Assembly (NCBI RefSeq): GCF_035994185.1
Contig: NZ_CP108538.1
Coordinates: forward strand, 806,001-870,000
Direction: 5' to 3'
Origin: Streptomyces sp. NBC_01217
GTDB taxonomy: Bacteria; Actinomycetota; Actinomycetes; Streptomycetales; Streptomycetaceae
Length of the DNA stretch: 64,000 nucleotides
Under the pieces are notes generated by a model. The model did not search any database, was not told the origin of the DNA, and worked only from the letters and a program-made list of their open reading frames with translations. This document shows, piece by piece, positions 28,183 to 39,456 of this stretch (position 1 is the stretch's first letter; every line of letters starts with the position of its first letter). Made by a program: the position numbers and the translations under genes.

Positions 28183-29328
28183 ATGACCAGCACCCTCGAA
28201 CACCCCGTCATCCAGCAGGAATCGCCCACCGAAACCGTGGGCGTGCTCGACATCACGCACCAGGGGCACGGCACACTGCGCGTCCGCGGTGACCACCCCT
28301 CCCCCGGCGACGTACAGGTCTCCGCCGCCCTGATCCGCCGTCACGGCCTGCGCAGGGGCGACCTCGTCGAAGGGCTCTGCGACCGCGACCGGCCCCGCAC
28401 CCTGTCCGGGGTCGAACGGGTCAACGGCCGCTCCCCGCAGGCGCTGCGCGGCCGGCCCCACTTCCGTGACCTCACCCCGCTGCACCCCCGACAGCCGCTG
28501 CGTCTGGAAACACCGTCCGGCGGCCCGGCGATGCGCCTCGTCGATCTGGTCGCTCCCATCGGCAAGGGGCAGCGCGGACTCGTCGTCGCCCCGCCCAGGA
28601 CCGGCAAGACGGTGCTGCTGCAGCAGGTCGCCGCGGCCCTCGCCGCCAACCACCCCGAGTGCCATCTGATGGTGGTGCTGCTCGACGAACGCCCCGAGGA
28701 GGTCACGGACATGCGCCGGTCCGTACGGGGCGAAGTGCTCGCATCGACGTTCGACCGGCCCGCGAAGGAGCACATCGCGCTCGCCGAACTCGCGGTCGAA
28801 CGCGCCAAGCGTCTGGTCGAGCAGGGCCAGGACGTCGTCATTCTGCTGGACTCCCTCACCCGGCTGTGCCGCGCCCACAACAACGCGTCGGCCTCGGGCG
28901 GACGCACCCTCAGCGGCGGTGTCGACGCGTCCGCCCTGCTCGGCCCCAAGCGGCTCTTCGGTGCCGCACGCCTCACCGAGGAGGGCGGCTCCCTCACCAT
29001 CCTGGCCACCGCGCTGGTGGAGACCGGCTCCCGCGCCGACGACTACTTCTTCGAAGAGCTGAAGAGCACCGGCAACATGGAACTCCGGCTCGACCGCACA
29101 CTGGCCGACCGACGCACCTACCCGGCCGTGAACATCCCGGCCTCCGGCACCCGGCGCGAGGAACTCCTCGTCCCGGAGGCCGAGTTGAGGGCGGTACGCG
29201 GACTGCGGCGCGCACTGCACTCCCGGGACCCGCAGACGGCGCTCGAAACGCTGCTGGACCGGATCCGGCACACCACGGACAACGCGGCCTTCCTCCGTAC
29301 GGTCCACCGCACCGTCCCGGATGCCTGA
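28183..29328 (+). CDS. rho: Transcription termination factor Rho, short form without the actinobacterial N-terminal extension
   Basis: 381 residues from the ATG at 28183 (AAAGGA upstream). RNA-dependent ATPase hexamer that ends transcription. Only about 20 residues precede the cold-shock/OB RNA-binding domain ([20 protein letters not shown], then [20 protein letters not shown]), so the helical N-terminal domain and the long arginine-rich insertion of typical actinobacterial Rho are absent. The motor is complete: Walker A APPRTGKT (136-143), [12 protein letters not shown], Walker [12 protein letters not shown] with Asp223, R-loop region [20 protein letters not shown] then [14 protein letters not shown], and [10 protein letters not shown]. 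Probably a second, accessory Rho; the housekeeping copy is expected elsewhere. Confidence 0.9.
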   Translation: MTSTLEHPVIQQESPTETVGVLDITHQGHGTLRVRGDHPSPGDVQVSAALIRRHGLRRGDLVEGLCDRDRPRTLSGVERVNGRSPQALRGRPHFRDLTPLHPRQPLRLETPSGGPAMRLVDLVAPIGKGQRGLVVAPPRTGKTVLLQQVAAALAANHPECHLMVVLLDERPEEVTDMRRSVRGEVLASTFDRPAKEHIALAELAVERAKRLVEQGQDVVILLDSLTRLCRAHNNASASGGRTLSGGVDASALLGPKRLFGAARLTEEGGSLTILATALVETGSRADDYFFEELKSTGNMELRLDRTLADRRTYPAVNIPASGTRREELLVPEAELRAVRGLRRALHSRDPQTALETLLDRIRHTTDNAAFLRTVHRTVPDA

Positions 29329-29414
29329 GCCTGCCGGGCCGGAGCCGGACGGCGCCCTAGCATGGGCCAGCCCTTGCACGATCCGTTCCTCACGCACACA
29401 GGAAGAGCAGGCGC

Positions 29415-30413
29415 ATGGAATTCCGCCGACTCGGCCGCAGCGGTCTGACCATCAGTGAGATCGCTTACGGAAACTGGCTCACTCACGGCTCCCAGGTGGA
29501 GGAGGACGCGGCGGTCGCCTGTATCCGCGCCGCCCTCGACACCGGGATCACCACCTTCGACACGGCGGACGTCTACGCGGAGACGCGGGCCGAAGCGGTC
29601 CTCGGCCGGGCGCTCAGGAACGAGCGCCGCGAGGGCCTTGAGGTGTTCACCAAGGTCTACTTCCCGACCGGTCCGGGACACAACGACCGGGGGCTGGGCC
29701 GCAAGCACATCATGGAGTCCATCGACAACTCGCTGCGCCGCCTGCAGACGGACTACGTGGACCTGTACCAGGCACACCGCTACGACCACTCGACCCCGCT
29801 CGAAGAGACCATGGAGGCGTTCGCCGATGTCGTCCGCTCCGGCAAGGCCCTCTACATCGGCGTATCGGAATGGACGGGCGACCAGCTGCGCGACGCGCAT
29901 GGACTGGCCCGCGAACTGCGGGTGCCGCTGATCTCCAACCAGCCTCAGTACTCGGCGCTGTGGCGGGTCATCGAGAGCGAAGTGGTGCCCGCCTCCGAGG
30001 AGCTGGGCATCGGTCAGATCGTCTGGTCGCCGATCGCCCAGGGGGCGCTCACGGGCAAGTACAGGCCCGGTGCGCCGCTCCCGACGGGCTCCCGTGCGAC
30101 GGATGAGAAGGGCGGCGCGAGCATGGTCGCCCGGTGGCTGCGCGACGACGTGCTGGAGCGCGTCCTGCGGCTGCGGCCGCTCGCCGACGCGGCCGGTCTC
30201 AGTCTTGCTCAGCTTGCGGTCGCCTGGGTGCTGCAGAACTCCAATGTCTGCGCCGCGATCATCGGCGCCTCCCGGCCCGAGCAGGTGACGGAGAACGCCG
30301 CGGCGGCGGGCGTGACACTCGACGAGGAGCTGCTGAAGGGCATCGACGACATCCTGGACCCGGTGGTGGAGCGGGACCCCGGACTGACGGCCGGATACGA
30401 GAGCAACAGCTGA
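29415..30413 (+). CDS. Aldo/keto reductase, voltage-gated K+ channel beta-subunit type
   Basis: 332 residues; ATG at 29415 with GGAAGAGCAGG upstream. NADPH-dependent aldehyde/ketone reductase of the AKR6-like group. The family N-terminus MEFRRLGRSGLTISEIAYGN is complete. The catalytic tetrad is visible as Asp in FDTADVYAE with Tyr after it, Lys in LEVFTKVYFPTG, and His in DYVDLYQAHRYD. The cofactor segment GQIVWSPIAQGALTGKYRPG and the C-terminal IIGASRPEQVTENAAAAGVT are present. Soluble cytoplasmic enzyme with unknown substrate. A single gene between rho and the NDH-2-like oxidoreductase. Confidence 0.9.
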   Translation: MEFRRLGRSGLTISEIAYGNWLTHGSQVEEDAAVACIRAALDTGITTFDTADVYAETRAEAVLGRALRNERREGLEVFTKVYFPTGPGHNDRGLGRKHIMESIDNSLRRLQTDYVDLYQAHRYDHSTPLEETMEAFADVVRSGKALYIGVSEWTGDQLRDAHGLARELRVPLISNQPQYSALWRVIESEVVPASEELGIGQIVWSPIAQGALTGKYRPGAPLPTGSRATDEKGGASMVARWLRDDVLERVLRLRPLADAAGLSLAQLAVAWVLQNSNVCAAIIGASRPEQVTENAAAAGVTLDEELLKGIDDILDPVVERDPGLTAGYESNS

Positions 30414-30425
30414 TCCGACCGGTGG

Positions 30426-31787
30426 TCAGGTGCCGGTGTGCAGCGTGGCGGTGTGCTGGCGGACCTGGGCCGGTGTGAGATAGGAGTCCGTGTGCTCGAA
30501 GTCGCGCAGCGTACCCGGCATGCGGGCCTGGAAGCCGGTGCGTACGAAGTCGTCGCCCGCGATGGCGTTGAGCATCCAGTTGGTCATGACCCGCGCCTTG
30601 GCCACGTTGGTCCGCAGCGCCGACCAGTGGTAGCCGCGGGCGACGGCCTGCGCGGTGATCCCGCGCATCTCGATGCCGATCGGCTTGGAGACCGCGTCCT
30701 TGCCGCCGAGGTCCACGACAAGACCCAGGTCCTTGTGGACGTACGGCTTCATCGGCTGGTGCCGCAGCGTGGCGATGAGGTTCTCGGCGAGCCTGCGGCC
30801 CTGGCGCATGGCGTGCTGCGCGGTGGGCGGGCAGACCGCCCCGCCGCCCTTGCTCAGGTCCGGTACGGCCGCCGCGTCGCCGAGGGCGAAGATGCCGTCG
30901 AAGCCCGGCAGGATCATCTCGGGTGTCACCGCCAGCCGGCCGCGTACCGTCTCGGCGTCGAATGTGGCGACCAGCGGACTCGCGGTGACTCCCGCAGTCC
31001 AGATCAGGGTGCGGCAGGGCACCACCCGGCCGTCGGTGAAGGTGACCTTCTCCGGCCCGGCCTCGGCGACCGAGACACCGAGCGACACCTCGATGCCGCG
31101 TGCGCGCAGCACCTCCAGGGCGCTCCGGCCGAGCTTGTCCCCCAGTTCGGGCATCAGTTTCGGGGCGATGTCGATGAGATGCCACTTGATGAGCCTGGGG
31201 TCGAGCCGTGGGTAGTACTTGACCGCGCTGGTGGTGAGGCGCTGCAGACAGGCGGCCGTCTCGGTACCCGCGTATCCGCCGCCGACCACCACGAACTGCA
31301 GGCGCGATGCCCGCTCGCTCTCGTCGTGGCTGGCGTCGGCGAGGTCGAGCTGAGCGATCACGTGGTCGCGTACGTACGCCGCTTCGGCCAGTGTCTTCAT
31401 GCCCCGGGCGTTGTCGAGCAGGCCCGGGATGTCGAAGGTGCGGGTGACGCTTCCGGGACTGAGCACGATGTAGTCGTAGGGCTCGTAGACGACCTCGTCG
31501 GTGATCTTGCGGATGACGCAGATCTTCGCCTTGGGGTCCACTCCGATGGCCCCGCCCGGGATGATCCGGGTGCGGTGCTTGCGACTGCGGCGCAGCGACA
31601 CCGCGACCGACTGCGGGGTGAGCACCCCCGCCGCCACCTGCGGCAGCAGGGGCAGATAGAGCTGGTACGAGAACGGGGCGACGAGCGCGATGTCCGCCTC
31701 GCCGGAGTTGAGACCGCGCTCCAGTCGGCGCACGCACTCCACCCCGGCGAATCCGGCGCCGACAACGAGAATCCTGGGTCGTGCCAC
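30426..31787 (-). CDS. NADH dehydrogenase-like FAD oxidoreductase (NDH-2 type)
   Basis: 453 residues from the GTG at 31787 with AAGGGA upstream. Non-proton-pumping NAD(P)H:quinone oxidoreductase. The FAD-binding Rossmann motif VVGAGFAGVECVRRLERG is near residue 6, and the NADH-binding motif FVVVGGGYAGTETAACLQ is near 165. Also present are YEPYDYIVLSPGSVTRTFDI, the FAD-binding FALGDAAAVPD and PTAQHAMRQGRRLAENLIAT. The C-terminal 90 residues contain the RGYHWSALRTNVAKARVMTN amphipathic region that anchors NDH-2 proteins to the membrane face. Oxidises NADH to feed quinone, consistent with the nearby cytochrome oxidase subunit. Alone on its transcript. Confidence 0.88.
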   Translation of the reverse strand: MARPRILVVGAGFAGVECVRRLERGLNSGEADIALVAPFSYQLYLPLLPQVAAGVLTPQSVAVSLRRSRKHRTRIIPGGAIGVDPKAKICVIRKITDEVVYEPYDYIVLSPGSVTRTFDIPGLLDNARGMKTLAEAAYVRDHVIAQLDLADASHDESERASRLQFVVVGGGYAGTETAACLQRLTTSAVKYYPRLDPRLIKWHLIDIAPKLMPELGDKLGRSALEVLRARGIEVSLGVSVAEAGPEKVTFTDGRVVPCRTLIWTAGVTASPLVATFDAETVRGRLAVTPEMILPGFDGIFALGDAAAVPDLSKGGGAVCPPTAQHAMRQGRRLAENLIATLRHQPMKPYVHKDLGLVVDLGGKDAVSKPIGIEMRGITAQAVARGYHWSALRTNVAKARVMTNWMLNAIAGDDFVRTGFQARMPGTLRDFEHTDSYLTPAQVRQHTATLHTGT

Positions 31788-31918
31788 GGTCTTCGTCCCT
31801 TCTCGGGCCTGCACGGTCGTCCGTTCGCCTGCCCCGTCGCACGCGCCCGTCGTCTCTCATCCTTACGAGCCGCGTGCGACTTCGCCCGCTGGGGACGGCG
31901 GACGGACGACACCACCGG

Positions 31919-32293
31919 TCAGCGGGCCAGGAGGGTGACGGCCGTACAGGTGCCGCCGACCGCGCTCACGAGCACGACACCGGCTGCCACACAGCGCGCC
32001 TTGAGCCGGCGGTAGCGCGCGTCGTACTCGCCGCGCAGTTCGGTGGCGCGGACGGAGATACGGCAGAGCATGGCCCGCGAGGCGGCGACCCGGTCCGCGG
32101 TGTAGGCCCGTTCCACGTCCTCGCGCTGTGCGTCGGTGAGCCAGGGCAGCGCGTCGGTGAAGCGGCCGGCCTGCCGTCGCGCCTCCTCGACCTCGGCGTT
32201 CCACAGCAGATAGCCCTCCAGCTGTGCCAGTCCGCGGGCGCTGTCCTTGTCGGGGTCCACTCGCTCCTCCTCTCCCGGGGCCGCCGTGCTCAC
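31919..32293 (-). CDS. Small protein with C-terminal membrane helix, coupled to ctaD
   Basis: 124 residues from a GTG at 32293 that overlaps the ctaD stop (GTGA), so it is translated together with ctaD. The N-terminal 95 residues are charged and helical ([40 protein letters not shown]). The C-terminal [20 protein letters not shown] then LLAR is a single membrane helix, making a tail-anchored topology. I do not recognise the family. Position suggests an accessory or assembly partner of the alternative oxidase subunit I. Confidence 0.7.
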   Translation of the reverse strand: MSTAAPGEEERVDPDKDSARGLAQLEGYLLWNAEVEEARRQAGRFTDALPWLTDAQREDVERAYTADRVAASRAMLCRISVRATELRGEYDARYRRLKARCVAAGVVLVSAVGGTCTAVTLLAR

Positions 32294-34020
32294 GCCTGCT
32301 GGTCCCCGGGGGCCCACGTCGTGCCGGTGTCGGTGCGGTTGAGGGCTTCGTCGAGGGCGCGGACCGAGGGGTGGTGCAGGTCGAACGCCGGGGATTCGGA
32401 ACGGATCCGCGGCAGGGTGAGGAAGTTGTGCCGCGGCGGCGGGCAGGAGGTCGCCCACTCCAGCGAGCGGCCGTAGCCCCACGGGTCGTCGACACCGACG
32501 TTCTTGCCGTACTTGGCGGTCTTCCACACGTTGTAGAAGAACGGCAGCATCGACAGGCCGAGCAGGAACGAGGAGATCGTCGAGATCGTGTTCAGCGCGG
32601 TGAAGCCGTCCGCCGCGAGGTAGTCCGCGTAGCGGCGCGGCATGCCCTCGGCGCCCAGCCAGTGCTGTACCAGGAACGTGCCGTGGAAGCCCACGAACAG
32701 CGTCCAGAACGAGATCTTGCCCAGCCGCTCGTCCAGCATCTTGCCGGTGAACTTCGGCCACCAGAAGTGGAATCCGGCGAACATCGCGAAGACCACGGTG
32801 CCGAAGACGACGTAGTGGAAGTGCGCGACGACGAAGTACGAGTCCGAGACGTGGAAGTCCATCGGGGGCGATGCCAGGATCACACCGGTCAGACCGCCGA
32901 AGAGAAAGGTGACCAGGAAGCCGATCGACCAGAGCATCGGTGTCTCGAAGGACAACGACCCCTTCCACATCGTGCCGATCCAGTTGAAGAACTTCACACC
33001 GGTCGGTACCGCGATGAGGAAGGTCATGAACGAGAAGAACGGCAGCAGCACACCGCCGGTGACGTACATGTGGTGCGCCCACACGGTCACCGAGAGGCCC
33101 GCGATGGCGATCGTCGCGCTGACCAGACCGATGTAGCCGAAGATCGGCTTGCGGCTGAAGACCGGGAGGATCTCGGTGACGATCCCGAAGAACGGCAGAG
33201 CGATGATGTACACCTCTGGATGGCCGAAGAACCAGAAGAGGTGCTGCCACAGCAGCGCACCGCCGTTGGCCGCGTCGAAGACGTGCGCACCGAACTTGCG
33301 GTCCGCCTCCAGCACCAGCAGGGCCGCCGCGAGGACCGGGAAGGCGAGCAGGACCAGCACAGCGGTCAGCAGGACGTTCCAGACGAAGATCGGCATGCGG
33401 AACATCGTCATGCCGGGCGCGCGCATGCAGATGATCGTGGTGATGAAGTTGACCGAACCGAGGATCGTGCCGAAGCCGGAGAAGGCCAGACCCATGATCC
33501 ACATATCGCTGCCGATGCCCGGGGAGCGGACCGCGTCGGTCAGCGGGGAGTAGGCGAACCAGCCGAAGTCGGCCGCACCGCCCGGGGTGAGGAACCCGGC
33601 GACCACGATGATCGAGCCGAAGAGGTACAGCCAGTACGCGAACATGTTCAGCCGCGGGAACGCCACATCGGGCGCGCCGATCTGCAGCGGCATGATCCAG
33701 TTGGTGAATCCGGCGAACAGCGGCGTCGCGAACATCAGCAGCATGATCGTGCCGTGGATCGTGAACGCCTGGTTGAACTGCTCGTTCGAAACGATCTGGA
33801 TCCCGGGACGGGCCAGCTCGGCGCGCATGACCAGGGCCAGCACACCGCCGACGATGAAGAAGGCGAACGATGTGACCAGGTAGAGCGTGCCGATCGTCTT
33901 GTGGTCGGTGGTGGTCAGCCACTTGATGACGACGTTTCCCGGTTCCCTGGCCCGGACCGGAAGCTCGTTCGCGTACGCCTCCTCTTCCTCTGCTGCCCCT
34001 GTTGTGCCCGTCGTCGTCAC
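32290..34020 (-). CDS. ctaD: Cytochrome c oxidase subunit I (aa3 type), orphan copy
   Basis: 576 residues from the GTG at 34020 with AAGGAG upstream. Heme-copper oxidase catalytic subunit with about 12 membrane helices. The helix II heme a ligand is in [20 protein letters not shown]. Helix VI is [20 protein letters not shown] with the Cu-B His cross-linked to Tyr. The [10 protein letters not shown] motif carries two more Cu-B histidines, and helix X has [20 protein letters not shown] with the heme ligands. The proton channel Asp region [20 protein letters not shown] is intact. It reduces oxygen to water at the end of respiration. No ctaC, ctaE, ctaF or qcr gene is next to it, so it is probably an extra copy. 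Confidence 0.95.
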   Translation of the reverse strand: MTTTGTTGAAEEEEAYANELPVRAREPGNVVIKWLTTTDHKTIGTLYLVTSFAFFIVGGVLALVMRAELARPGIQIVSNEQFNQAFTIHGTIMLLMFATPLFAGFTNWIMPLQIGAPDVAFPRLNMFAYWLYLFGSIIVVAGFLTPGGAADFGWFAYSPLTDAVRSPGIGSDMWIMGLAFSGFGTILGSVNFITTIICMRAPGMTMFRMPIFVWNVLLTAVLVLLAFPVLAAALLVLEADRKFGAHVFDAANGGALLWQHLFWFFGHPEVYIIALPFFGIVTEILPVFSRKPIFGYIGLVSATIAIAGLSVTVWAHHMYVTGGVLLPFFSFMTFLIAVPTGVKFFNWIGTMWKGSLSFETPMLWSIGFLVTFLFGGLTGVILASPPMDFHVSDSYFVVAHFHYVVFGTVVFAMFAGFHFWWPKFTGKMLDERLGKISFWTLFVGFHGTFLVQHWLGAEGMPRRYADYLAADGFTALNTISTISSFLLGLSMLPFFYNVWKTAKYGKNVGVDDPWGYGRSLEWATSCPPPRHNFLTLPRIRSESPAFDLHHPSVRALDEALNRTDTGTTWAPGDQQA

Positions 34021-34447
34021 TGGGACGCTCCTTCGATTGTCATTCGCGGGTGGGCTGAGCACCCGGCAGGGGCGCCGCCTCCACGGGGCCGGCCGACAGG
34101 CGGGTCGCGCGCGCGTCACGCCAGATTTCCAGGTGCAGCAAATCAGCCGCGGGGCCGCTATGCGCGGCCCTGCGCCCGCGGTGGCGCGACATTCACCCGT
34201 CAGGGCGTCCCCGGGTCCGCGCCCGGGACCGCGCGCACCCCGCCGATGCCGGTGCGGACTCGGGCAAGGGTGCCGGACGTTCCGGAGCGGACCGAACTCC
34301 CCTACCCCTCAACGCTGTTGCCGGGGTGCACAGAACCGCTCGGTGTCGGGGCAGGACATGGAACCGCCCCGGTCGGGCATGGTGCCGACCGGGGCGGTAG
34401 GGGCGGGTGCGCGTCGGAACACGCGCCCTCTTTCCGTGACTGCTTCG
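34021..34447 (-). other. 427-bp intergenic region between icd and ctaD
   Basis: No gene is supported. It holds the icd terminator hairpin (34363-34398) and the ctaD promoter zone. A second hairpin, GGGCCGC (34152-34158), loop TATGC, GCGGCCC (34164-34170), lies about 130-150 bases before the ctaD start and could be a leader element. No conserved riboswitch was recognised. Confidence 0.5.
34363..34398 (-). terminator. Strong terminator hairpin after icd
   Basis: ACCGCCCCGGTCGG (34363-34376) pairs perfectly with CCGACCGGGGCGGT (34385-34398) around an eight-base loop: a 14-bp GC-rich stem, 50 bases beyond the icd stop. No long T-run, as usual in Streptomyces. Confidence 0.8.
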
Positions 34448-36784
<2,337 letters not shown>

Positions 36785-37816
36785 TCAGGGACGCCCCGAC
36801 GGCGGGACTTCCTCCCCCGGCGGCACCGGCCCCGGCGGGGTGCCTTCGCCGAAGGGGCGTCCGCCCAGTTCTTCCCGGTGGTGCGGGGTCAGCCAGCCCG
36901 AGAGATCGGGTCCGACGGGCACGATGCCGGTGGGGTTGATGCCGGAGTGGACCTGGTAGTAGTGCTGCTTGATGTGGTGGAAATCGACCGTGTCGCCGAA
37001 TCCGGGGGTCTGGTAGAGGTCCCTGGCGTACGCCCACAGGACTCGGTCCTCGGTCAGCTTCGAACGGTTGCACTTGAAGTGTCCGTGGTAGACGGCGTCG
37101 AAGCGCACCAGCGTGGTGAACAGCCTGATGTCCGCTTCGGTGAGGGTTTCGCCGACGAGATAGCGCCGGTCGGCCAGACGCTCGGACACCAGGTCCAGGC
37201 GTCGGAAGACATCCCGGTACGCGCTCTCGTACTCGGACTGCTGCGCCGCGAAGCCCGCGCGGTACACGCCGTTGTTCACGTCGCGGTAGACGCCCTCCAT
37301 GACCTCGTCGATCTCGTCGCGCAGGGCTTCGGGATACAGGTCGGGCGCTCCCGGCCGGTGCAGCGCGGTCCACTCGGTCGCGAAGTCCAGCGTGATCCGC
37401 TGGAAGTCATTGGTGACGAGCCTGCCGCTGGGTACGTCGACGATCGCGGGCACGCTGACCCCGCCGGGATAGTCCCGCTCCCGTGCGTTGTACGCCTCGC
37501 TCAGGTACCGGATGCCGAGCACCGGGTCCTTTCCGCCTTCGTCGAGGGTGAAGCGCCAGCTGCGGTCGTCCTGGATCGGATCGGTGATCGCCAGCGAGAT
37601 GGCGTCCTCCAGCCCCAGGAGCCGCCGGGAGACGACTGCGCGGCTGGCCCAGGGGCACGCGCGGCTGACGGCCAGCCGGTAGCGGCCGGCCTCGACGGGC
37701 CAGCCGCCCCTGCCGTCGGCGGTGATGCGGTCGGCGAAATGGCTCCTGGACCGTTTGAAGGCCTTGTGCCCGTACGCCGCGTTGGCGTCTTTCCCGGTGC
37801 CGGCGGTCGTGCTCAT
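36785..37816 (-). CDS. Glutathione S-transferase-like glutathionyl-hydroquinone reductase (Xi class, YqjG/ECM4 type)
   Basis: 343 residues from the ATG at 37816, with AAGGAG six bases upstream. The thioredoxin-like domain has the Xi-class active site SRACPWASRAVVSRRLLGLE with the catalytic Cys. A block near DYPGGVSVPAIVDV follows, then TNDFQRITLDFATEW. The helical C-terminal domain contains YLVGETLTEADIRLFTTLVR and FKCNRSKLTEDRVLWAYARD. The enzyme class removes glutathione from quinols. Actinobacteria use mycothiol instead, so a mycothiol-linked version of the reaction is the likely role. The Pro/Gly-rich C-terminal tail looks disordered. It follows a DHA2 exporter by 11 bases, suggesting joint detoxification of quinones or similar electrophiles. 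Confidence 0.88.
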   Translation of the reverse strand: MSTTAGTGKDANAAYGHKAFKRSRSHFADRITADGRGGWPVEAGRYRLAVSRACPWASRAVVSRRLLGLEDAISLAITDPIQDDRSWRFTLDEGGKDPVLGIRYLSEAYNARERDYPGGVSVPAIVDVPSGRLVTNDFQRITLDFATEWTALHRPGAPDLYPEALRDEIDEVMEGVYRDVNNGVYRAGFAAQQSEYESAYRDVFRRLDLVSERLADRRYLVGETLTEADIRLFTTLVRFDAVYHGHFKCNRSKLTEDRVLWAYARDLYQTPGFGDTVDFHHIKQHYYQVHSGINPTGIVPVGPDLSGWLTPHHREELGGRPFGEGTPPGPVPPGEEVPPSGRP

Positions 37817-37827
37817 CCCGCTCTCCT

Positions 37828-39342
37828 TCATGGCGTTCTCCCTACGGACGGACTGCGGACGGACCGGTGCTTATGACGTCGGCTGCGGCGCTCCCCGCGT
37901 ACCTCTGCCAGTCCGATGAGAAGGGCGACCAGGACGAAGGCGACCGCGACGACGAGCCCGTGGTCGTACGCGGTGGACCACCCGTCGCCGTCCAGTTGGG
38001 CGAAGAACATCGAGCCGACCGCGGCAATCCCGATCGCCGACCCGACGCGCTGGGCGGTCTGGAGGGTTCCTCCCGCGCTCCCCGCGTCGGCCACCGGTAC
38101 GCGGGTGAGGGTCAGCGCCTGGTTCGGGGCGATGACCAGGCCGCTGCCCAGGCCGGCCAGGAGCAGCGGAGCCGCCATCGCCCACCCCACGCCCCGCCCG
38201 GGCACCAGATGCACGGCCAGTGCGGTGCCCGCCAGCCCCACCGTCACCGTGGTCAGCCCGACGACGACGAGGGGGCGTCCGAAGCGGCTGACCATGCGTC
38301 CGCCCGGGGTCGCCGCGACGGCCGCGCCGAGGGCGAAGGGCGTGATGGCGAGTCCCGCCTGCAGGGCGGAGTAGTGCAGGCCGCTCTGCAGATAGAGCGT
38401 GGTGATGAAGAAGATCGAGGTGAATCCGGCGAAGTACAGCAGGATCAGCAGACAGCCCAGCCAGTAGGAACGGACCCGGAAGAGCGACAGGTTGACGACG
38501 GGTTTCGTGCCGCGTCTGCCGCACCGGGACTCCCAGCCGACGAAGGCGGCGAGCAGCGCCACGGCCACCACGACCAGCAGCCACTTGCGGTCGCCCGGCC
38601 ATTGCTGCGACTGGACGAAGGGCAGCAGCAGGGCCAGTACGCCCGCGCCGAGGAGCAGCACGCCCAGGGGGTCGAGGTCGCGCAGACGCACCGGGCCGGC
38701 CGAGGGGGTGTCCGGGAGCAGGCGCCGGGCGAGCAGGAGGCACACGGCGCCGAGCGGCATATTGACGTAGAACACCCAGCGCCAGCCCTCGTCGGCCCCG
38801 GCCGCCTGGATCAGCAGCCCGCCCGAGAGCGGGCCGACGGCGGTGGAGATGCCGACCACCGTGCCGAACATGCCGAAGGCCCGGCCGCGCTCGTCGCCGG
38901 AGAACATCTGCTGGATCAATGCCGAGATCTGCGGCGAGATCATGCCTCCGGCGAGGCCCTGTACCAGGCGGGCGATCACCAGCCACTGGCTGGACTGAGC
39001 CGCTCCGCAGGCAGCCGACGCCAGGGTGAACACGGTCAGCCCGGCCATGAACACGGCGCGGCGGCCCCGCGCGTCACCGAGCCGCCCCGCCGGGATCAGG
39101 AAGAGACCGAAGGCCAGCGAGTAGCCGGACAGGATCCACTGCAGGTCGGACTCCGGGCTGTGGAGCCCTTTCCGGATCGACGGCAGGGCGACATTGACGA
39201 TGGATACGTCCAGCAGGGTCATGAACCCCGCGATCAAGCACACTGCGAGGGCCTTCCAGCGGCGCGGGTCGGGGGTGCCGGGGCCGGAGGCAGAGTGACC
39301 GTCCCACCCCGCAGCGCCCCGGTGGGCTGCACTCTCTGCCAT
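37828..39342 (-). CDS. MFS transporter, DHA2 (14-TMS) drug:H+ antiporter family
   Basis: 504 residues from the ATG at 39342. Fourteen hydrophobic segments are expected. Family motifs include LDVSIVNVALPSIRKGL in helix 1, the loop 2-3 motif GRLGDARGRRAVFMAGL, WLVIARLVQGLAGGMISPQI, and the motif C-like GPLSGGLLI in helix 5. Also seen are LLIQAAGADEGWRWVFYVNM and GTLQTAQRVGSAIGIAAVGS near the end. Proton-driven exporter in the cytoplasmic membrane; substrate unknown. The hydroquinone-reductase-like gene follows 11 bases downstream in the same operon. No TetR or MarR regulator is adjacent. Confidence 0.9.
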   Translation of the reverse strand: MAESAAHRGAAGWDGHSASGPGTPDPRRWKALAVCLIAGFMTLLDVSIVNVALPSIRKGLHSPESDLQWILSGYSLAFGLFLIPAGRLGDARGRRAVFMAGLTVFTLASAACGAAQSSQWLVIARLVQGLAGGMISPQISALIQQMFSGDERGRAFGMFGTVVGISTAVGPLSGGLLIQAAGADEGWRWVFYVNMPLGAVCLLLARRLLPDTPSAGPVRLRDLDPLGVLLLGAGVLALLLPFVQSQQWPGDRKWLLVVVAVALLAAFVGWESRCGRRGTKPVVNLSLFRVRSYWLGCLLILLYFAGFTSIFFITTLYLQSGLHYSALQAGLAITPFALGAAVAATPGGRMVSRFGRPLVVVGLTTVTVGLAGTALAVHLVPGRGVGWAMAAPLLLAGLGSGLVIAPNQALTLTRVPVADAGSAGGTLQTAQRVGSAIGIAAVGSMFFAQLDGDGWSTAYDHGLVVAVAFVLVALLIGLAEVRGERRSRRHKHRSVRSPSVGRTP

Positions 39343-39456
39343 GGCTCGCACCCTAGGACGAACCGACCCGATTACCCGTCCCGGCAGGGCCGCTGCGGCG
39401 GTTTTTCCGGCATCCGTCGCAGTGGACGGGTGGCCCCGATCCGCGGGGCGGCGCCG

